DNA of 64,000 nt, taken from NCBI RefSeq assembly GCF_900094585.1, contig NZ_FMAG01000011.1:62001-126000 (forward strand), written 5' to 3'. The DNA comes from Martinezella multihospitum. GTDB lineage: Bacteria; Pseudomonadota; Alphaproteobacteria; Rhizobiales; Rhizobiaceae. Positions 62,677 to 64,000 of the stretch are shown here, piece by piece. Numbering within the stretch: the first letter of the stretch is position 1; each line of letters opens with the position of its first letter. Made by a program: the position numbers and the translations under genes. A model generated the notes under the pieces. It was not told where the DNA came from and did not search any database. It saw only the letters and a program-made list of their open reading frames with translations.

Positions 62677-63588
62677 TTGAACTGGATCACGAACTACGTC
62701 CGCCCGCGGATCAATTCCATGCTGGGCCGTCGCGAGGTTCCGGAGAATCTCTGGATCAAGTGCCCGGAAACGGGCGAGATGGTCTTCCACAAGGATCTGG
62801 AAGACAACAAGTGGGTCATCCCCGCGTCCGGCTTCCACATGAAGATGCCGGCCAAGGCCCGTCTTGCCGATCTCTTCGACAATGGCGAATACGAAGCCCT
62901 GCCGCAGCCGAAGGTGGCGCAGGACCCGCTGAAGTTCCGCGACTCGAAGAAATATACCGACCGCCTGAAGGACAGCCGCCTGAAGACCGAGCAGGAGGAT
63001 ACGATCCTTTCCGGCATTGGCAAGGTTCGCGGTTTGAAGCTTGTCGCCATCGTTCACGAATTCAACTTCATCGGCGGTTCGCTCGGCATGGCTGCCGGTG
63101 AAGCCATCGTGAAGGCTTTCGAGCGCGCGATCGCTGAAAAATGTCCCGTGGTGATGTTCCCGGCTTCGGGCGGCGCCCGCATGCAGGAAGGCATTCTCTC
63201 GCTGATGCAGCTGCCGCGTACGACGGTTGCCGTCGATATGCTGAAGGAAGCCGGCCAGCCTTATGTCGTGGTTCTGACCAACCCGACGACCGGCGGCGTC
63301 ACAGCCTCCTATGCCATGCTGGGCGACATTCACCTTGCCGAACCCGGCGCCGAGATCGGCTTTGCCGGCAAGCGCGTGATCGAACAGACCCTGCGCGAGA
63401 AGCTTCCCGAGGGCTTCCAGACCTCGGAATATCTGCTGGAGCACGGCATGGTGGACATGGTCGTCAAGCGTCACGACATTCCCGACACCTTGGCGACGCT
63501 TCTGAAGATCCTGACCAAGGCGCCGGCAAACGACGTATCGGTCAAGAACAAGAATGGCGCTGCACTGGCGATAGCAGCGAGCGCCTGA
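62677..63588 (+). CDS. accD: acetyl-CoA carboxylase carboxyltransferase beta subunit
   Basis: 303-residue beta chain of the carboxyltransferase half of acetyl-CoA carboxylase, for malonyl-CoA in fatty-acid synthesis. The crotonase-like core GGSLGMAAGEAIVKAFERAIAEKCPVVMFPASGGARMQEGILSLMQ and the second block TNPTTGGVTASYAMLGDIHLAEPGAEIGFAGKRVIEQT are intact. The N-terminal zinc ribbon is degenerate: only Cys29 remains, with Thr32, Ile48 and Ser51 where other AccD carry Cys. TTG start with TAGGAG upstream. Confidence 0.96.
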   Translation: MNWITNYVRPRINSMLGRREVPENLWIKCPETGEMVFHKDLEDNKWVIPASGFHMKMPAKARLADLFDNGEYEALPQPKVAQDPLKFRDSKKYTDRLKDSRLKTEQEDTILSGIGKVRGLKLVAIVHEFNFIGGSLGMAAGEAIVKAFERAIAEKCPVVMFPASGGARMQEGILSLMQLPRTTVAVDMLKEAGQPYVVVLTNPTTGGVTASYAMLGDIHLAEPGAEIGFAGKRVIEQTLREKLPEGFQTSEYLLEHGMVDMVVKRHDIPDTLATLLKILTKAPANDVSVKNKNGAALAIAASA

Positions 63589-63620
63589 CATTGTAGATTG
63601 CCGACGGGCGGAGGTGCGGG

Positions 63621-64000
63621 ATGACGTCTATGGATCAGTCCGCAATGAGCGAGGCAGCACGCGAAATCGAGAAGCTCATGGGGTTGCACCCCAAGGGCTT
63701 CGATCTTTCTCTGGAGAGAATAACGCGATTGCTCGACATTCTCGGCAACCCTCATCAGAAATTGCCGCCGGTGATCCATGTCGCCGGCACCAACGGCAAG
63801 GGTTCGGTGACGGCCTTTTGCCGCGCGCTGCTCGAAGCCGGCGGCTACAGCGTGCACGTCCACACCTCGCCGCATCTCGTCAACTGGCACGAGCGCTACC
63901 GCATCGGCGTCCAGGGCGGCCGCGGCAAGCTCGTCGACGATGCCGTGTTTGCCGATGTGCTCAAGCGCATCGCCAAGGCCAATGACGGGCAGAAGGTCAC
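63621..64000 (+). CDS. folC: folylpolyglutamate / dihydrofolate synthase, 3' end outside window
   Basis: First 126 residues of FolC, the Mur-ligase-family enzyme that adds glutamate to dihydropteroate/folates using ATP. P-loop GTNGKGS at residues 56-62 and the SVHVHTSPHLVNWHERYRI block are the family signature; VIHVAGTNGKGSVTAFCRALLEAGG precedes. GGAGGTGCGGG before ATG 63621 fixes the start; ATGs at residues 4 and 9 are less likely. 32 bases after accD, so in the trp-acc-fol unit. The frame runs off the window end. Confidence 0.95.
   Translation, partial: MTSMDQSAMSEAAREIEKLMGLHPKGFDLSLERITRLLDILGNPHQKLPPVIHVAGTNGKGSVTAFCRALLEAGGYSVHVHTSPHLVNWHERYRIGVQGGRGKLVDDAVFADVLKRIAKANDGQKV

Overview
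The window looks like a core chromosome segment of a Rhizobiaceae member (Rhizobium-like alphaproteobacterium). The pointers are high-GC coding sequence, a roughly 1600-residue NAD-glutamate dehydrogenase, a TrcR/DUF1013 regulator, the alphaproteobacterial hemE / PPDK-regulator origin arrangement, rhizobial palindromic intergenic repeats, and trpFBA-accD-folC order. No rRNA, tRNA, CRISPR array, prophage or secretion/defence island was recognised. About 60 protein genes are supported.

Layout. 1-12 kb: tail of an SDR oxidoreductase, dps, a possible 38-codon ORF, asd, an MltB-type lytic transglycosylase, beta carbonic anhydrase, pdxY, the giant NAD-GDH and a UMF1-type MFS transporter. 12-22.7 kb: a leftward run purH / heparinase-like / rsmB / htpX, an SDHAF4-like small protein, an alpha/beta hydrolase, then divergent acsA and trcR. 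22.7-24.5 kb: the only clear mobile element, an IS110-family insertion sequence abutting palindromic repeats. 24.5-29.6 kb: yggS (leftward), then leuS-lptE-holA. 29.7-37.6 kb: a leftward replication/segregation block parB, parA, rsmG, mnmG, mnmE, rho, hemJ, hemE. 38.6-39.0 kb: the probable chromosomal origin. 39.0-42.7 kb: rightward PPDK regulator, maf, aroE, coaE, dnaQ, convergent with secB and fxsA. 44-49.4 kb: Tim44-like, mltA, smr, a small XRE regulator, gyrB. 49.4-57.2 kb: metabolic and accessory single genes (nitroreductase, DUF2218, glutathionyl-hydroquinone reductase, PLP decarboxylase, FAH-family hydrolase, intracellular PHB depolymerase, DUF2852, YgjP-like metallopeptidase). 57.3-59.7 kb: a divergent hxlR / SDR / MDR redox cassette. 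59.8-64.0 kb: trpF-trpB-trpA-accD-folC (folC runs off the window).

The most coherent biology is chromosome replication and segregation. A DnaA-box cluster lies between hemE and the PPDK regulator, and genes on both sides mostly point away from it. Four parS-like palindromes lie within 7 kb, two of them inside the 5' codons of rsmG and aroE (both read Ser-Arg-Glu-Thr), and parAB sits alongside. I did not find an evidently new biological system. The observations most worth following up are the gene-embedded parS set with oriC, the IS110 element in a palindromic repeat with possible guide-RNA structures, the HxlR cassette with a 22-bp-phased tandem operator candidate, and AccD lacking three of four zinc-ribbon cysteines.
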